DNA from: Marinobacter persicus
GTDB lineage: Bacteria; Pseudomonadota; Gammaproteobacteria; Pseudomonadales; Oleiphilaceae
Reading direction: 5' to 3'
Assembly (NCBI RefSeq): GCF_900114155.1
Contig: NZ_FOSC01000002.1
Location: 307,501 to 371,500, forward strand
Length of the DNA: 64,000 nt
The notes beneath the pieces are model-generated. The model searched no databases. It was given only the letters and a program-made list of their open reading frames with translations, and was not told where the DNA came from. The translations under genes were made by a program, and so were the position numbers. Positions 11,819 to 20,528 of this stretch are shown here, piece after piece (positions within the stretch are counted from its first letter, which is position 1; each line of letters starts with the position of its first letter).

Positions 11819-11932
11819 TTGCCTTGCACAAATGTTCGTAGCGCTTTCCAGAAGGCGTTCCCTGCCGGCTGGCCTTGCACCATAAGCTCGTAGCGGTTTC
11901 CGGAAAGGCATCCCCAGCGGCAGTTCTTGCAC
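11779..11932. repeat. Three degenerate tandem units of about 51 bases
   Basis: Three units align with a period of 51-52 bases. Each has TCGTAGCG(G/C)TT(C/T)CC near the start (GTAG at 11787, 11838 and 11890) and ends in TTGCAC (11824, 11875 and 11927). The first unit contains the right arm of repeat E, so the array looks like partial duplication of that arm. The third unit ends eight bases before the aotM stop. Confidence 0.75.
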
Positions 11933-11939
11933 CCGAAAC

Positions 11940-12662
11940 CTAAGAACTGACTGGTCTTTGGTGCCGCAAAAGCCGCTTCTCCAGCTTCCGGAACGCAAAC
12001 ACCAGCAAAAACGTCAGCGCCATGTAACAAAGCGCCACAAAAATAAACGCCTCAAAAGGCGCATAAAACCGCGAATAAATATTCCGCGCCGCCCCGGTCA
12101 AATCCACGATGGTCACCACACTGGCAATCGCACTGGCGTGCAGCATGAAAATCACCTCATTGGCATAGGCCTGCACCGCCCGCCGCGCCGCACTGGGCAG
12201 AATGATCCGTCGCATGCGCAAGAACCAGTTCATGCCATACGCCTTCGCGGCTTCAATTTCACCATGGGGGGTGGCCACAATGGCTCCCCGAATGATTTCC
12301 GTGGTGTAGGCTGCCGTATTCAGGGTGAACGCCAATAGTGCCGGGTACAGCGGTTCGCGGAAAATTTCCCACCAGAAAGAATCCTGAATGCCGTGAATCT
12401 GCGCCACCCCGTAATAAATAATATACAACTGAATCAGCAACGGCGTGCCGCGAAACAGATAGGTGTAGAGCCAGATCGGGCCGGACACAAAGGGGTTTTT
12501 CACCGTGCGGAGAATCGCCAGCGGTACCGCCACCACCAGCCCGATAATCAGCGACAGAAACACCAGGTGGACCGTGGTTACCAGCCCGTCCCAGTATTCC
12601 ATCAGGGTCATGGCGGTAAAAATGTCGTTCTGATTAAGCCACTCGACAATAAACTCGGGCAT
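11940..12662 (-). CDS. aotM: Arginine/ornithine ABC transporter permease (AotM type)
   Basis: A 240-residue inner-membrane permease of the HisMQ polar amino-acid family, with about five transmembrane helices. It begins MPEFIVEWLNQND and has the EAA loop EIEAAKAYGMNWFLRMRRII that docks to the ATPase. ATG 12662 is chosen because GGGGAG lies eight bases upstream; a GTG one codon earlier is possible. It is the last transporter gene, directly after aotQ. Location beside the ast genes supports arginine or ornithine as substrate; the family alone would fit any basic amino acid. Confidence 0.88.
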   Translation of the reverse strand: MPEFIVEWLNQNDIFTAMTLMEYWDGLVTTVHLVFLSLIIGLVVAVPLAILRTVKNPFVSGPIWLYTYLFRGTPLLIQLYIIYYGVAQIHGIQDSFWWEIFREPLYPALLAFTLNTAAYTTEIIRGAIVATPHGEIEAAKAYGMNWFLRMRRIILPSAARRAVQAYANEVIFMLHASAIASVVTIVDLTGAARNIYSRFYAPFEAFIFVALCYMALTFLLVFAFRKLEKRLLRHQRPVSS

Positions 12663-12665
12663 CAC

Positions 12666-13370
12666 TTAGCTCCCCTGGACCACGCCGGCGTGCGCCCGCT
12701 TGTCGAGCCACTTGATGAACAGTTCCGAGCCGGCGGTCAATGCCAGATACACCGCCGCTACCGGAATAAAGAAATGAAAGGGCATGCGTTCGGCCTTGGC
12801 GGCTTCTTCCGCCACGCGCACCATGTCGGTCAGGCCAATGATCGACACCAGTGCGGTGGTTTTGAGCAGCACCTGCCAGTTGTTGCCGATGCCGGGCAGG
12901 GCATGGCGCAGCATTTGCGGCACCATGACCCGCCGGAAGGTGTGCCAGCGGGTGAACCCGTAGGCCCGTGCCGCTTCAATCTGGCCGCTTTCCACCGCCA
13001 GAAAGGCACCGCGGAAGGTCTCGGTCATGTAGGCTCCGAAAATGAGACCAATGGTCACGACGCCGGAAATGAACGGATCAAACTGGAAGAAGAAGTCGAT
13101 CTCGTAGGCTTCCCACAGGTAATCCGACAGCATATTCACGCCCACCTGGCCGCCATAGTAGAACAGCAACATCATGACGATGTCGGGGACACCGCGAATC
13201 AGGGTGGTGTACGTGGCGGCAAAGCCGGCCAGAAACCGATTGCCGGACAGCTTGGCGCTGGCACCCAGCAAACCAAGGGTGAGTGCCAGGGCCAGGGATA
13301 AAAACGCCAGTTCAATGGTAACCAACGCCCCTGCGGCGAGCTCCGGGCCGTAACCTTTCAGATCAAACAT
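12666..13370 (-). CDS. aotQ: Arginine/ornithine ABC transporter permease (AotQ type)
   Basis: A 234-residue inner-membrane permease, partner of AotM in a heterodimeric channel. It has an N-terminal helix block (GALVTIELAFLSLALALTLG), the conserved TLIRGVPDIVMMLLFYYGG, and an EAA loop (QIEAARAYGFTRWHTFRRVM). Its stop lies only three bases before the aotM ATG, so the two are translationally close. The substrate assignment comes from the neighbouring AotJ-like binding protein and the AST genes. Confidence 0.88.
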   Translation of the reverse strand: MFDLKGYGPELAAGALVTIELAFLSLALALTLGLLGASAKLSGNRFLAGFAATYTTLIRGVPDIVMMLLFYYGGQVGVNMLSDYLWEAYEIDFFFQFDPFISGVVTIGLIFGAYMTETFRGAFLAVESGQIEAARAYGFTRWHTFRRVMVPQMLRHALPGIGNNWQVLLKTTALVSIIGLTDMVRVAEEAAKAERMPFHFFIPVAAVYLALTAGSELFIKWLDKRAHAGVVQGS

Positions 13371-13388
13371 GGGAATATCCGGGAAGCG

Positions 13389-13411
13389 GGGAGCAGCGGA
13401 GCGCTGCTCCC
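13389..13411 (-). other. Intercistronic hairpin between aotJ and aotQ
   Basis: A perfect 10-bp GC-rich stem (GGGAGCAGCG / CGCTGCTCCC) with a 3-base loop and no T tract follows the binding-protein gene. Hairpins in this position often protect the upstream message and give more binding protein than permease. That role is inferred. Confidence 0.7.
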
Positions 13412-13433
13412 GGGCTTGTCGTCAACAGCTGGG

Positions 13434-14186
13434 TTAAATCTTGATGTCGTAGCTGAAGTATTTTTCCATAATGGCGTCGTAGGTGCCGTCTTCCTTCAGC
13501 GTTTTCAGGGCGGCGTTAACCTCATCGGCCAGCTCCCGGTCACGCTTGCGCATGGCTACACCAACGCCTTGACCCAGTTTCACCGGCTCACCGACTTCCT
13601 TGAAACCCTCTCGGTTCAGGATAGTCTGCTCGCCCACCGGGTAATCAACGAACACCACGTCCAGCCGCTGGCCTTCCAGGTCCAGGACCATATCCTCGGC
13701 AGTGGTGTAGCGCTTGATGTTCACGGTACCGCCCATGTTCTCGGTCACGTAGGAATCCATGGTGGTGCCACGCTGCACGCCCACGGTTTTGCCTTCCATG
13801 GCCGCCATGTCGGTCACGTCGGTATTAAAGGATTCCGGAGCAAACCAGCCACCCGGGGTGATGTAGTAGGGCTCGGAGAAGTTCACCCGCTTGGCGCGCT
13901 CTTCGGTGATCGACATGGAGGACATGATCAGATCAAATTTGCGGGCCAGCAGACCGGGAATCATGCCGTCCCAGGCCTGGATAACGAATTCACAGTTGGC
14001 CTGCATTTCCTGGCACATGGCCTCGGCCAGCTCTACCTCGAAACCGGTCAGCTCGCCGTCGTCGTTGCGGTATTCAAAGGGCTCGTAGGGAACGTCGAAG
14101 GCGATACGCAGGTCGCGGTCCTGGGCCTGGGCGCCGCCGGCCATCAGGGCCAGGGCAGTTGTTGCGGCAACCATCAGTTTTTTCAT
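13434..14186 (-). CDS. aotJ: Periplasmic arginine/ornithine-binding protein
   Basis: A 250-residue periplasmic solute-binding protein of the basic amino-acid type (family 3). It has a signal peptide (MKKLMVAATTALALMAGGAQA, then QDRDL) and the family pattern YEPFEYRNDDGELTGFEVEL. Ligand-loop stretches AWDGMIPGLLARKFD and MSSMSITEERAKRVNFSEPY are typical of LAO/HisJ/AotJ proteins. It lies between the ATPase gene and the permeases, as expected for one uptake system. A strong hairpin separates it from aotQ. Lysine, histidine or octopine-type ligands cannot be excluded. Confidence 0.9.
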   Translation of the reverse strand: MKKLMVAATTALALMAGGAQAQDRDLRIAFDVPYEPFEYRNDDGELTGFEVELAEAMCQEMQANCEFVIQAWDGMIPGLLARKFDLIMSSMSITEERAKRVNFSEPYYITPGGWFAPESFNTDVTDMAAMEGKTVGVQRGTTMDSYVTENMGGTVNIKRYTTAEDMVLDLEGQRLDVVFVDYPVGEQTILNREGFKEVGEPVKLGQGVGVAMRKRDRELADEVNAALKTLKEDGTYDAIMEKYFSYDIKI

Positions 14187-14269
14187 GTGTCACTTCTCCA
14201 GTTTTGCCTTGTGGGCTTTAATTTTTATGGAAGTTTTCAGTTCTGTTACCGGTTAAAGGTAGCACCGGC

Positions 14270-15040
14270 TCAGAACTTGGGAGCAAGAAACTGTTTCATC
14301 CGCTCGGAATCCGGGTTGTCGAATACCTTTTGCGGCGTACCCTGCTCTTCAATCACGCCCTGATGCAAGAACAGGACCTGACTCGACACATCCCTTGCAA
14401 AGGCCATCTCGTGGGTCACCACGATCATGGTTCGGCCTTCCTCGGCCAGACTCTGCATCACTTTCAATACTTCGCCCACCAGCTCCGGGTCCAGTGCCGA
14501 TGTGGGTTCATCAAACAACATCACTTCCGGCTCCATCGCCAGGGCCCGGGCGATGGCTGCCCGCTGCTGCTGGCCACCGGACATCTGGGCCGGGTAATAG
14601 TCCTTGCGCTCGTAAATGCCGACCTTGTGCAGATACGCCTCGGCCCGCTCGATGGCTTCTTTTTTGGGCACCTTCAGCACGTGCACCGGCGCCTCGATAA
14701 TGTTCTCCAGAATGGTCATGTGTGACCACAGATTGAAACCCTGGAACACCATGGAAAGCCGGGCGCGAATCTGCTCCACCTGTTTATTGTCAGCTGGAAT
14801 GCGCTGGCCCTTGCGGTTCTCGGTGAACCGGATCGGGTCACCGTGCACGATAATGTCGCCGGAGGTGGGCGTTTCCAGCAGGTTGATGCAACGCAGGAAG
14901 GTGCTTTTACCGGAACCGGAGCTGCCAATCAACGAGACCACATCGCCCTTGCGGGTTTCCAGAGAGATTCCTTTCAGTACTTCGTGCTTGTCGAAGGTTT
15001 TGTGAATGTCCCTGCAAATCAGAGGCGCGGGTTCCGCCAT
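14270..15040 (-). CDS. aotP: Amino-acid ABC transporter ATP-binding protein (AotP type)
   Basis: The 256-residue cytoplasmic ATPase of the basic amino-acid importer. Walker A is [16 protein letters not shown], the signature [18 protein letters not shown], Walker [14 protein letters not shown], and the switch His lies in [12 protein letters not shown]. The insertion between Walker A and the Q-loop ([20 protein letters not shown]) is the one seen in HisP/AotP proteins. It is the first gene of the minus-strand cluster aotP-aotJ-aotQ-aotM-astE. The 134-base gap upstream (15041-15174) should hold its promoter, but I cannot mark convincing boxes. Confidence 0.92.
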   Translation of the reverse strand: MAEPAPLICRDIHKTFDKHEVLKGISLETRKGDVVSLIGSSGSGKSTFLRCINLLETPTSGDIIVHGDPIRFTENRKGQRIPADNKQVEQIRARLSMVFQGFNLWSHMTILENIIEAPVHVLKVPKKEAIERAEAYLHKVGIYERKDYYPAQMSGGQQQRAAIARALAMEPEVMLFDEPTSALDPELVGEVLKVMQSLAEEGRTMIVVTHEMAFARDVSSQVLFLHQGVIEEQGTPQKVFDNPDSERMKQFLAPKF

Positions 15041-15174
15041 GGGGTGGCTCCTGAGGCTGTTTTTTCAAAGGCGCTTGTTTTACGGACTGCGGCCGAGGAA
15101 ATCAATAGCAAATTGTCTTATTCGAAACGGATGTTTGAACGCCATTCTCGCTTAATTGTTGATCAATGCAAGCC

Positions 15175-15906
15175 TTAAGGAGCTTCCGGGGCTGGCTCGC
15201 GCAGTAGCTGGTCGCCCCGTTTTTCCATTTCCATCAAGGTCTGGCGCACAAACTGAACGTGGTGGGTGGCAATTTTACGGGCCTGCCGGGGGTTGGCGGC
15301 CATGATTGCCTCGTACAGCTGCTTGTGGTGCCTGGTGATCCGGCGCCGCATCTCCTCCCGGGGATTCAGGTTCGATACCGAGGCCTGGACTGTCAGCAGC
15401 ATCATGTTTTTCAGGCCGCTGAGCACATGTACCAGCACTGGGTTGTGGGAGGCCTCAACAATGGCTTGATGAAACCCGTGGTCCAGGCGGGCATTGTGCA
15501 GCGGGTCGGTGTTCTCCAGGGCCTGATAGGCCTGGGTAAGCCGGTGGCGATCCAGATTGGTGGCGCGCTGGGCGGCAAGGAACGCTGCCTGGCCTTCCAG
15601 TTGCTCCCGAACTTCCAGCAGGTCAAACAGGGTGCGGGAGTGGCCCTGGTACAGGTACATCAGAGGGCTGTCGGAATGCCGGTTGTCGGCATCCGGAACA
15701 ATACTGGCGACGAACGAGCCTTTGCCGTGACGGGTCTCTATCACGCCCCGCGCCTGTAACTCATGAAGCGCCTCGCGAACCGCCGAGCGGGACACTTGCA
15801 AGCGGGCGGAAAGCTGGCGCTCCGAGGGTATTTTCTGGCCGGGTGCAAGCCCACCTTCCAGAATCAGGTGTTCGAGTCGATAGGAGATGTCTCTGGATAT
15901 GCCCAT
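15175..15906 (-). CDS. glcC: GntR/FadR-family transcription regulator of glycolate genes
   Basis: A 243-residue regulator with an N-terminal GntR winged helix (GLAPGQKIPSERQLSARLQV, SRSAVREALHELQARGVIE) and a C-terminal helical FCD ligand domain (HHKQLYEAIMAANPRQARKI). It is divergent from glcGDEF, which makes a glycolate-responsive GlcC role likely; an LldR- or PdhR-like function is the alternative. An operator palindrome begins seven bases before its start codon and overlaps the ribosome-binding region, suggesting autoregulation. Confidence 0.8.
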   Translation of the reverse strand: MGISRDISYRLEHLILEGGLAPGQKIPSERQLSARLQVSRSAVREALHELQARGVIETRHGKGSFVASIVPDADNRHSDSPLMYLYQGHSRTLFDLLEVREQLEGQAAFLAAQRATNLDRHRLTQAYQALENTDPLHNARLDHGFHQAIVEASHNPVLVHVLSGLKNMMLLTVQASVSNLNPREEMRRRITRHHKQLYEAIMAANPRQARKIATHHVQFVRQTLMEMEKRGDQLLREPAPEAP

Positions 15907-15912
15907 TGCCTG

Positions 15913-15925
15913 CTGGTCTGACCAG
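15913..15925. promoter_or_regulatory. Candidate GlcC operator next to the regulator start
   Basis: The palindrome CTGGTCTGACCAG fits the TGGTCnGACCA pattern used by FadR-subfamily regulators such as LldR and PdhR. It lies immediately upstream of the regulator's ATG, on its Shine-Dalgarno region. Confidence 0.7.
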
Positions 15926-16023
15926 TTGCTGTGTTTACCGGTAGTTTAGGCGATGGCTCGGGGCCCGGGCAAACTTCCCGATACACGGCACCTTAGCGTT
16001 ACCCGCCGAACTGGCATCAAATA

Positions 16024-16040
16024 AACTGGTCGGACCAGTT
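16024..16040. promoter_or_regulatory. Candidate GlcC operator before glcG
   Basis: AACTGGTCGGACCAGTT is a perfect 17-base palindrome around its central base and repeats the core of the site at 15913. It lies 86 bases upstream of the glcG start. Two such sites in one divergent gap suggest control of both transcripts. Confidence 0.78.
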
Positions 16041-16126
16041 GCAAAACCTATGGACCTTTGAGGCGAATCCAAAGACCATCGAAGGTATATCGCGGTAACC
16101 CTCCAACAACAAAATAGGTGCCGACC

Positions 16127-16552
16127 ATGCTTACCATAAAACGACTGTCTCTGGACGACGCGCGGACTTTGATTGCCGGCGCTTCGGAAAAGGCCCGGGA
16201 GATCGGTGTGCCCATGTGCATCGCGGTGACTGATGAATCCGGCAACCTGATTGCCTTTGAGCGGATGGACGGTGGCAAAACCACCAGCGTGATCATCGCC
16301 CAGGACAAGGCCTTCACCGCCGGTGCCGCCAGAAAAGCCACCCACGAATACAACGCCGCAAATGTGCCCGGTAACCTGGCCTTTGGCATCAACACCGAAG
16401 TGGGCGGACGCCTCAGCTCCGTCGGTGGCGGCCTGCCGGTTATCGTCGACGGCGACGTGGTGGGCGGCATTGGCCTGAGCTCCGGCACGCCGCAACAGGA
16501 CATGGATTGCGCCCAGGCTGGAATCGACTATTTTCTAGGCAAACGCCAATAA
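16127..16552 (+). CDS. glcG: GlcG/HbpS-family protein of the glycolate operon
   Basis: A 141-residue protein of the GlcG/HbpS (former DUF336) family: RTLIAGASEKAREIGVPMCI, DESGNLIAFERMDGG, then GGRLSSVGGGLPVIVDGDVV and VGGIGLSSGTPQQD. GlcG occurs in glycolate operons but its biochemical role is not established; the related HbpS binds haem. ATG 16127 is preferred over a GTG at 16118 because AGGTG at 16116-16120 fits as ribosome-binding site. It is first in the operon, 14 bases before glcD. A paralogue lies at 61005 behind the phenol operon. Confidence 0.85.
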   Translation: MLTIKRLSLDDARTLIAGASEKAREIGVPMCIAVTDESGNLIAFERMDGGKTTSVIIAQDKAFTAGAARKATHEYNAANVPGNLAFGINTEVGGRLSSVGGGLPVIVDGDVVGGIGLSSGTPQQDMDCAQAGIDYFLGKRQ

Positions 16553-16566
16553 CACCCGAGAGAGCC

Positions 16567-18039
16567 ATGACAAGCGAATCCAGATCCAGCAAACAGCAGC
16601 TGGCGGACGAATTCCGGTCGTTTATCGACCCACAGTTCGTCATCAGTGACGAGGAAACCCTCAAGCCCTACGAGTGCGACGGCCTCGCCATGTATCGGGA
16701 GATGCCGATGCTGGTGGTGCTGCCGGAAACCGTGGAGCAGGTGCAGCGGGTGATGCGCATCTGCCATGAAAAGGGTGTGCCGGTCGTGGCCCGGGGCGCG
16801 GGCACGGGCCTGTGTGCAGGTGCCATGCCCCATAAAGAGGGTGTGGTGCTGTCGCTGGCCAAGTTCAATCGCATCCTGGATATTGACCCGGTGGCCCGCA
16901 CTGCCCGGTTGCAGCCGGGCGTGCGCAACCTGGCCATCAGTGAAGAGGCAGCGCAATACGGCCTTTATTACGGGCCTGATCCGTCCTCCCAGATCGCTTG
17001 CACCATCGGCGGTAACGTGGCGGAAAACTCCGGCGGCGTGCATTGCCTGAAATACGGGCTGACCGTTCACAACCTTTTGAAAGTGGAAGTGATCACCGTT
17101 GAGGGCGAACGAGTCACCGTTGGTAGCGATGGGTTGGATGCCTGCGGTATGGACCTGCTGGCGCTGCTGACCGGTTCGGAAGGTTTGTTGGGGGTGGTCA
17201 CGGAAGTCACCGTGAAGCTGCTGCCCACCCCCGAAGTGGCGCGGGTGATCATGGCCGGCTTCGACAGCATCGAAAAGGCGGGCGACGCGGTGGGCGCGGT
17301 GATCTCCCATGGCATTATCCCCGGTGGCCTGGAAATGATGGACGGCCACGCCATTATTGCCGCCGATGATTTCTGCCAGGCCGGCTATCCACGGGACGCC
17401 AAGGCCCTGCTGCTGTGCGAGGTGGATGGCACCGAAGAGGAAGTGGACGAACACATCGCCGAGGCCGAGGCCGTGTTCCGCAAGCTCAGCGCCACCTCCA
17501 TTCGCACCTCCACCAGCGAGGAAGAGCGGGCGCTGTTGTGGAAAGGCCGCAAATCGGCGTTCCCGGCCGTGGGGCGCATCTCCCCGGATTATTACTGCAT
17601 GGACGGCACCATTCCCCGGCGCCATCTGGCCCGCGTACTGCTTGAAATGGAAAAGATGTCGGACGAGTTCGGCCTGCGCGTGGCCAATGTTTTCCATGCC
17701 GGCGATGGCAACCTGCACCCGTTGATCCTGTTTGACGCCAACGTGCCCGGCGAGTTTGAGAAGGCCGAGGCCTTCGGTTCCCGGATTCTGGAGCTGTGTG
17801 TCGAAGTGGGCGGCTGCATCACCGGCGAGCACGGCGTGGGCGTGGAGAAGATCCGGCAGATGGCGGTGCAGTTCGATGACCGGGAACTGGCGCAGTTCCA
17901 CAGCGTGAAAGTCGCCTTCGACCCCAAGGGTATCCTCAACCCGGGCAAGGGCGTGCCTACGCTCAAGTTCTGCCAGGAATACCGCTCGATTGAGCACAAA
18001 CAACACAAGCACGAACAGGCGGGGGCCGAGCATGGCTGA
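16567..18039 (+). CDS. glcD: Glycolate oxidase subunit GlcD (FAD-binding)
   Basis: The catalytic FAD subunit of glycolate oxidase, which oxidises glycolate to glyoxylate and passes electrons through GlcE and GlcF to the respiratory chain. The 490 residues (E. coli about 499) hold a PCMH FAD domain (VVARGAGTGLCAGAMPHKEG, CTIGGNVAENSGGVHCLKYG) and a FAD-oxidase C domain ending TGEHGVGVEKIRQM. Start 16567 has GAGAGAG-like purines upstream; the frame is open to 16507 inside glcG. It overlaps glcE by eight bases. Confidence 0.94.
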   Translation: MTSESRSSKQQLADEFRSFIDPQFVISDEETLKPYECDGLAMYREMPMLVVLPETVEQVQRVMRICHEKGVPVVARGAGTGLCAGAMPHKEGVVLSLAKFNRILDIDPVARTARLQPGVRNLAISEEAAQYGLYYGPDPSSQIACTIGGNVAENSGGVHCLKYGLTVHNLLKVEVITVEGERVTVGSDGLDACGMDLLALLTGSEGLLGVVTEVTVKLLPTPEVARVIMAGFDSIEKAGDAVGAVISHGIIPGGLEMMDGHAIIAADDFCQAGYPRDAKALLLCEVDGTEEEVDEHIAEAEAVFRKLSATSIRTSTSEEERALLWKGRKSAFPAVGRISPDYYCMDGTIPRRHLARVLLEMEKMSDEFGLRVANVFHAGDGNLHPLILFDANVPGEFEKAEAFGSRILELCVEVGGCITGEHGVGVEKIRQMAVQFDDRELAQFHSVKVAFDPKGILNPGKGVPTLKFCQEYRSIEHKQHKHEQAGAEHG

Positions 18040-19105
18040 TCAAATTCAATCCCTGCAGGAGCAAGTACTCAAGGCCCGCGCGGAAAGGCAAACACTGAAT
18101 ATCGTCGGCGGTGGTACCAAATCGTTCATGGGGAGGACACCGGACAATGACGCCGCGACTCTCAGCCTGGCCGAACATACTGGCGTTGTGGAATATCACC
18201 CGGTGGAGCTGGTGCTGACGGTGCGCGCCGGTACCACGCTGAGTGAGATCGAAGCCGTGCTGGCCGAGGAAGGCCAGTGCCTGCACTTTGAACCGCCCCG
18301 GTTGGGCGAAAACGGTGAGGGCGCCACCATTGGCGGTACCCTGGCCTGCAACCTGTCCGGCCCCGCGCGGCCCTGGAGCGGTTCGGTGCGGGATCAGGTG
18401 CTGGGGCTGCGTCTGCTCAATGGCCAGGGCGAACACCTGCGCTTTGGTGGGCAGGTCATGAAAAACGTGGCGGGCTACGATGTCTCGCGCCTGCAGGCCG
18501 GCGCCATGGGCACGCTCGGCGTGATGACAGAGATCAGCCTGAAAGTCATGCCCAAGCCGGCGACCACCGCCACCCTGGTACAGGAAATGCCCCTGGACAG
18601 CGCCATTGATTACATGAACCGCCGCGCCGGCGAGCCCAAGCCCCTGACCGGCGCCTGCTGGTTCGATGGCAAAGTCTACCTGCGGCTGGCCGGTGCCCGT
18701 TCGGCGGTGGAGGCCACGGCTGAGCAGTGGGAGGGCGAGGTGTTTGAAGGCGGCGATGCGCTCTGGCAGCAGATTCGGGACCTGCAGCACGAGTTCTTCG
18801 CCGGTGATGACCCGTTTTGGCGCTTTTCCGTGAAGTCCTCTGCGATCATGCCGAGCCTGGATGGCCCCTGGCTGGTGGACTGGGCCGGCGCCCAGCGCTG
18901 GTACCGGGGGCAGGCGACCCTGAGAGACCTGGAGCCACTGGCTCTTGAGGCCGGCGGGCAGGTCAGCCTGTTCCGTGGCGGAGACCGCACCGGTGAGGTG
19001 ATGCTCTCCCAGCCCGAGGCGCTGAAAGCCATTCAGCGCCGCATCAAGCAATCGTTCGATCCCGACGGCCTGTTTAACCCGGGCCGCCTCTACAGCTGGT
19101 TGTAA
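18032..19105 (+). CDS. glcE: Glycolate oxidase subunit GlcE (FAD-binding)
   Basis: The second flavin-binding subunit, 357 residues. It has the short PCMH domain expected of GlcE (LNIVGGGTKSFMG, GATIGGTLACNLSGPARPW, MKNVAGYDVSRLQAGAMGTL) and ends DPDGLFNPGRLYSWL. The start at 18032 lies within the end of glcD, with an eight-base overlap, so the two are probably translationally coupled. glcF begins two bases after its stop. Confidence 0.93.
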   Translation: MADQIQSLQEQVLKARAERQTLNIVGGGTKSFMGRTPDNDAATLSLAEHTGVVEYHPVELVLTVRAGTTLSEIEAVLAEEGQCLHFEPPRLGENGEGATIGGTLACNLSGPARPWSGSVRDQVLGLRLLNGQGEHLRFGGQVMKNVAGYDVSRLQAGAMGTLGVMTEISLKVMPKPATTATLVQEMPLDSAIDYMNRRAGEPKPLTGACWFDGKVYLRLAGARSAVEATAEQWEGEVFEGGDALWQQIRDLQHEFFAGDDPFWRFSVKSSAIMPSLDGPWLVDWAGAQRWYRGQATLRDLEPLALEAGGQVSLFRGGDRTGEVMLSQPEALKAIQRRIKQSFDPDGLFNPGRLYSWL

Positions 19106-19107
19106 TC

Positions 19108-20316
19108 ATGCAAACGAATCTGGTTCAACAATTTGCCAATACCCCCGAGGGGCAGGAAGCCGAGGAAATCCTGCGGGCCTGCGTGCACTGCGGTTTCTGC
19201 ACCGCCACCTGCCCGACCTACCAGGAACTGAACGACGAGCGGGACGGTCCCCGGGGGCGAATCTACCTGATGAAGATGTTCCTGGAAGGGAGCGAAGTCA
19301 CCGAGAAAACCCGGGAACACCTGGACCGCTGCCTGACCTGCCGCAGCTGCGAAACCACCTGTCCCTCCGGTGTGAAGTACGGCCGCCTGGTGGACATCAG
19401 CCGGGGGTTGATCGACGAACAATTGCCTCGCCCGGCCAAGGAAAAGTGGCTGCGCTGGGGGCTGACCCGCCTGCTGCCCAACCGCCGCCTCTTTGGTCTT
19501 GGTCTGCGTGTAGGCCAGGCCTTCCGGCCGGTTTTACCGCAGGCGCTTCGGGCCAAGGTGCCGCCCAGACGAAAGGCCAGCCCCTGGCCGTCGTCTAGTC
19601 ACAACCGCATTGTGCTGGCCTTGGCCGGCTGCGTGCAGCCTTCGGCCGCACCCAACACCAACGCCGCTGCCGCCCGGGTGCTGGACAAGCTGGGCATAAC
19701 CCTGGTGGAAGCGCCACAGGCCGGTTGCTGCGGTGCGGTGAACTATCACCTCTCCGAACATGAACGCGGCCTGCAGGAAATGCGCCGGAACATCGATGCC
19801 TGGTGGCCGGCCATTGAGTCTGGAGCGGAGGCCATCGTGATGACAGCCTCCGGTTGTGGCGCCATGGTGCAGGAATACGGCCACCTGCTTCGCCATGACC
19901 CCGTCTATGCCGGCAAAGCCGCGCGTGTCAGCGAGTTGTGTGTGGATCTGGGCGAGTTCCTGCTAAAAGAGGATCTGGAACCACTGAAAGCCAGCGCCGA
20001 GGGTGGCAAGGTGGCGTTCCATTGCCCCTGTACCCTGCAACACGCCATGAAACAGAACGGCGTGGTGGAACAGGTATTGACCCGTGCCGGCGTGCCCCTG
20101 GCGCAAACCCGCGACAAGCACCTGTGCTGCGGTTCGGCGGGCACCTATTCCATCACCCAGCCGGAAATGAGCCAGAAGCTGCTGGATAACAAACTGAAGG
20201 CACTGACGGTGGAAGATCCGGTGAGGATTGTCACCGCCAACATTGGCTGCCAGTTGCATCTGGAGAGCAAGGCCAAAGTGCCGGTGCAGCACTGGGTAGA
20301 GTTGTTGGATAGGTAG
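19108..20316 (+). CDS. glcF: Glycolate oxidase iron-sulfur subunit GlcF
   Basis: The 402-residue electron-transfer subunit. Two 4Fe-4S motifs near the N-terminus (CVHCGFCTATCPTY and CLTCRSCETTCPSG) are followed by two cysteine-rich CCG domains (AGCCGAVNYHLSEHERG and HLCCGSAGTYSITQPEMSQK). It carries electrons from the flavin subunits to the membrane quinone pool. It is last in the glc operon; repeat copy C follows 53 bases later. Confidence 0.95.
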   Translation: MQTNLVQQFANTPEGQEAEEILRACVHCGFCTATCPTYQELNDERDGPRGRIYLMKMFLEGSEVTEKTREHLDRCLTCRSCETTCPSGVKYGRLVDISRGLIDEQLPRPAKEKWLRWGLTRLLPNRRLFGLGLRVGQAFRPVLPQALRAKVPPRRKASPWPSSSHNRIVLALAGCVQPSAAPNTNAAAARVLDKLGITLVEAPQAGCCGAVNYHLSEHERGLQEMRRNIDAWWPAIESGAEAIVMTASGCGAMVQEYGHLLRHDPVYAGKAARVSELCVDLGEFLLKEDLEPLKASAEGGKVAFHCPCTLQHAMKQNGVVEQVLTRAGVPLAQTRDKHLCCGSAGTYSITQPEMSQKLLDNKLKALTVEDPVRIVTANIGCQLHLESKAKVPVQHWVELLDR

Positions 20317-20369
20317 GTGCACCTTATTGCACTCGTCGATCTTTTCAGTCTAGGGTTGCAGATAGGAGT

Positions 20370-20480
20370 CGGTTTGCGGGGGAGGCCTTTCCAGAACCGT
20401 GCGGAGCCAGGGATGGCGGAGCTCGAGCGGGACAGGGATGTCTTTACAGCGTGTTTTGGAAAGGCCTCCCCCGTAAACTG
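20370..20480 (+). repeat. Structured intergenic repeat, copy C
   Basis: A 111-base element between glcF and the DUF4124 gene. The outer arms (20370-20393 and 20457-20480) pair over 24 positions with two G-U pairs when read as plus-strand RNA. The core GCCAGGGATGGC is at 20406-20417, followed by GAGCTCGAGCG, ACAGGGATGT and AGCGTGTTTT, nearly identical to copy B. The arms themselves differ from those of B. Confidence 0.92.
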
Positions 20481-20528
20481 ACGGTCGGACTATTAACAAG
20501 CTATTAAACAACACAGGAAGTGAACATC

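Noticed and set aside
16528..18033. 501-codon minus-strand open frame opposite glcD
   Set aside because: Same reason: complete overlap with an identified oxidase subunit and no recognisable domain.
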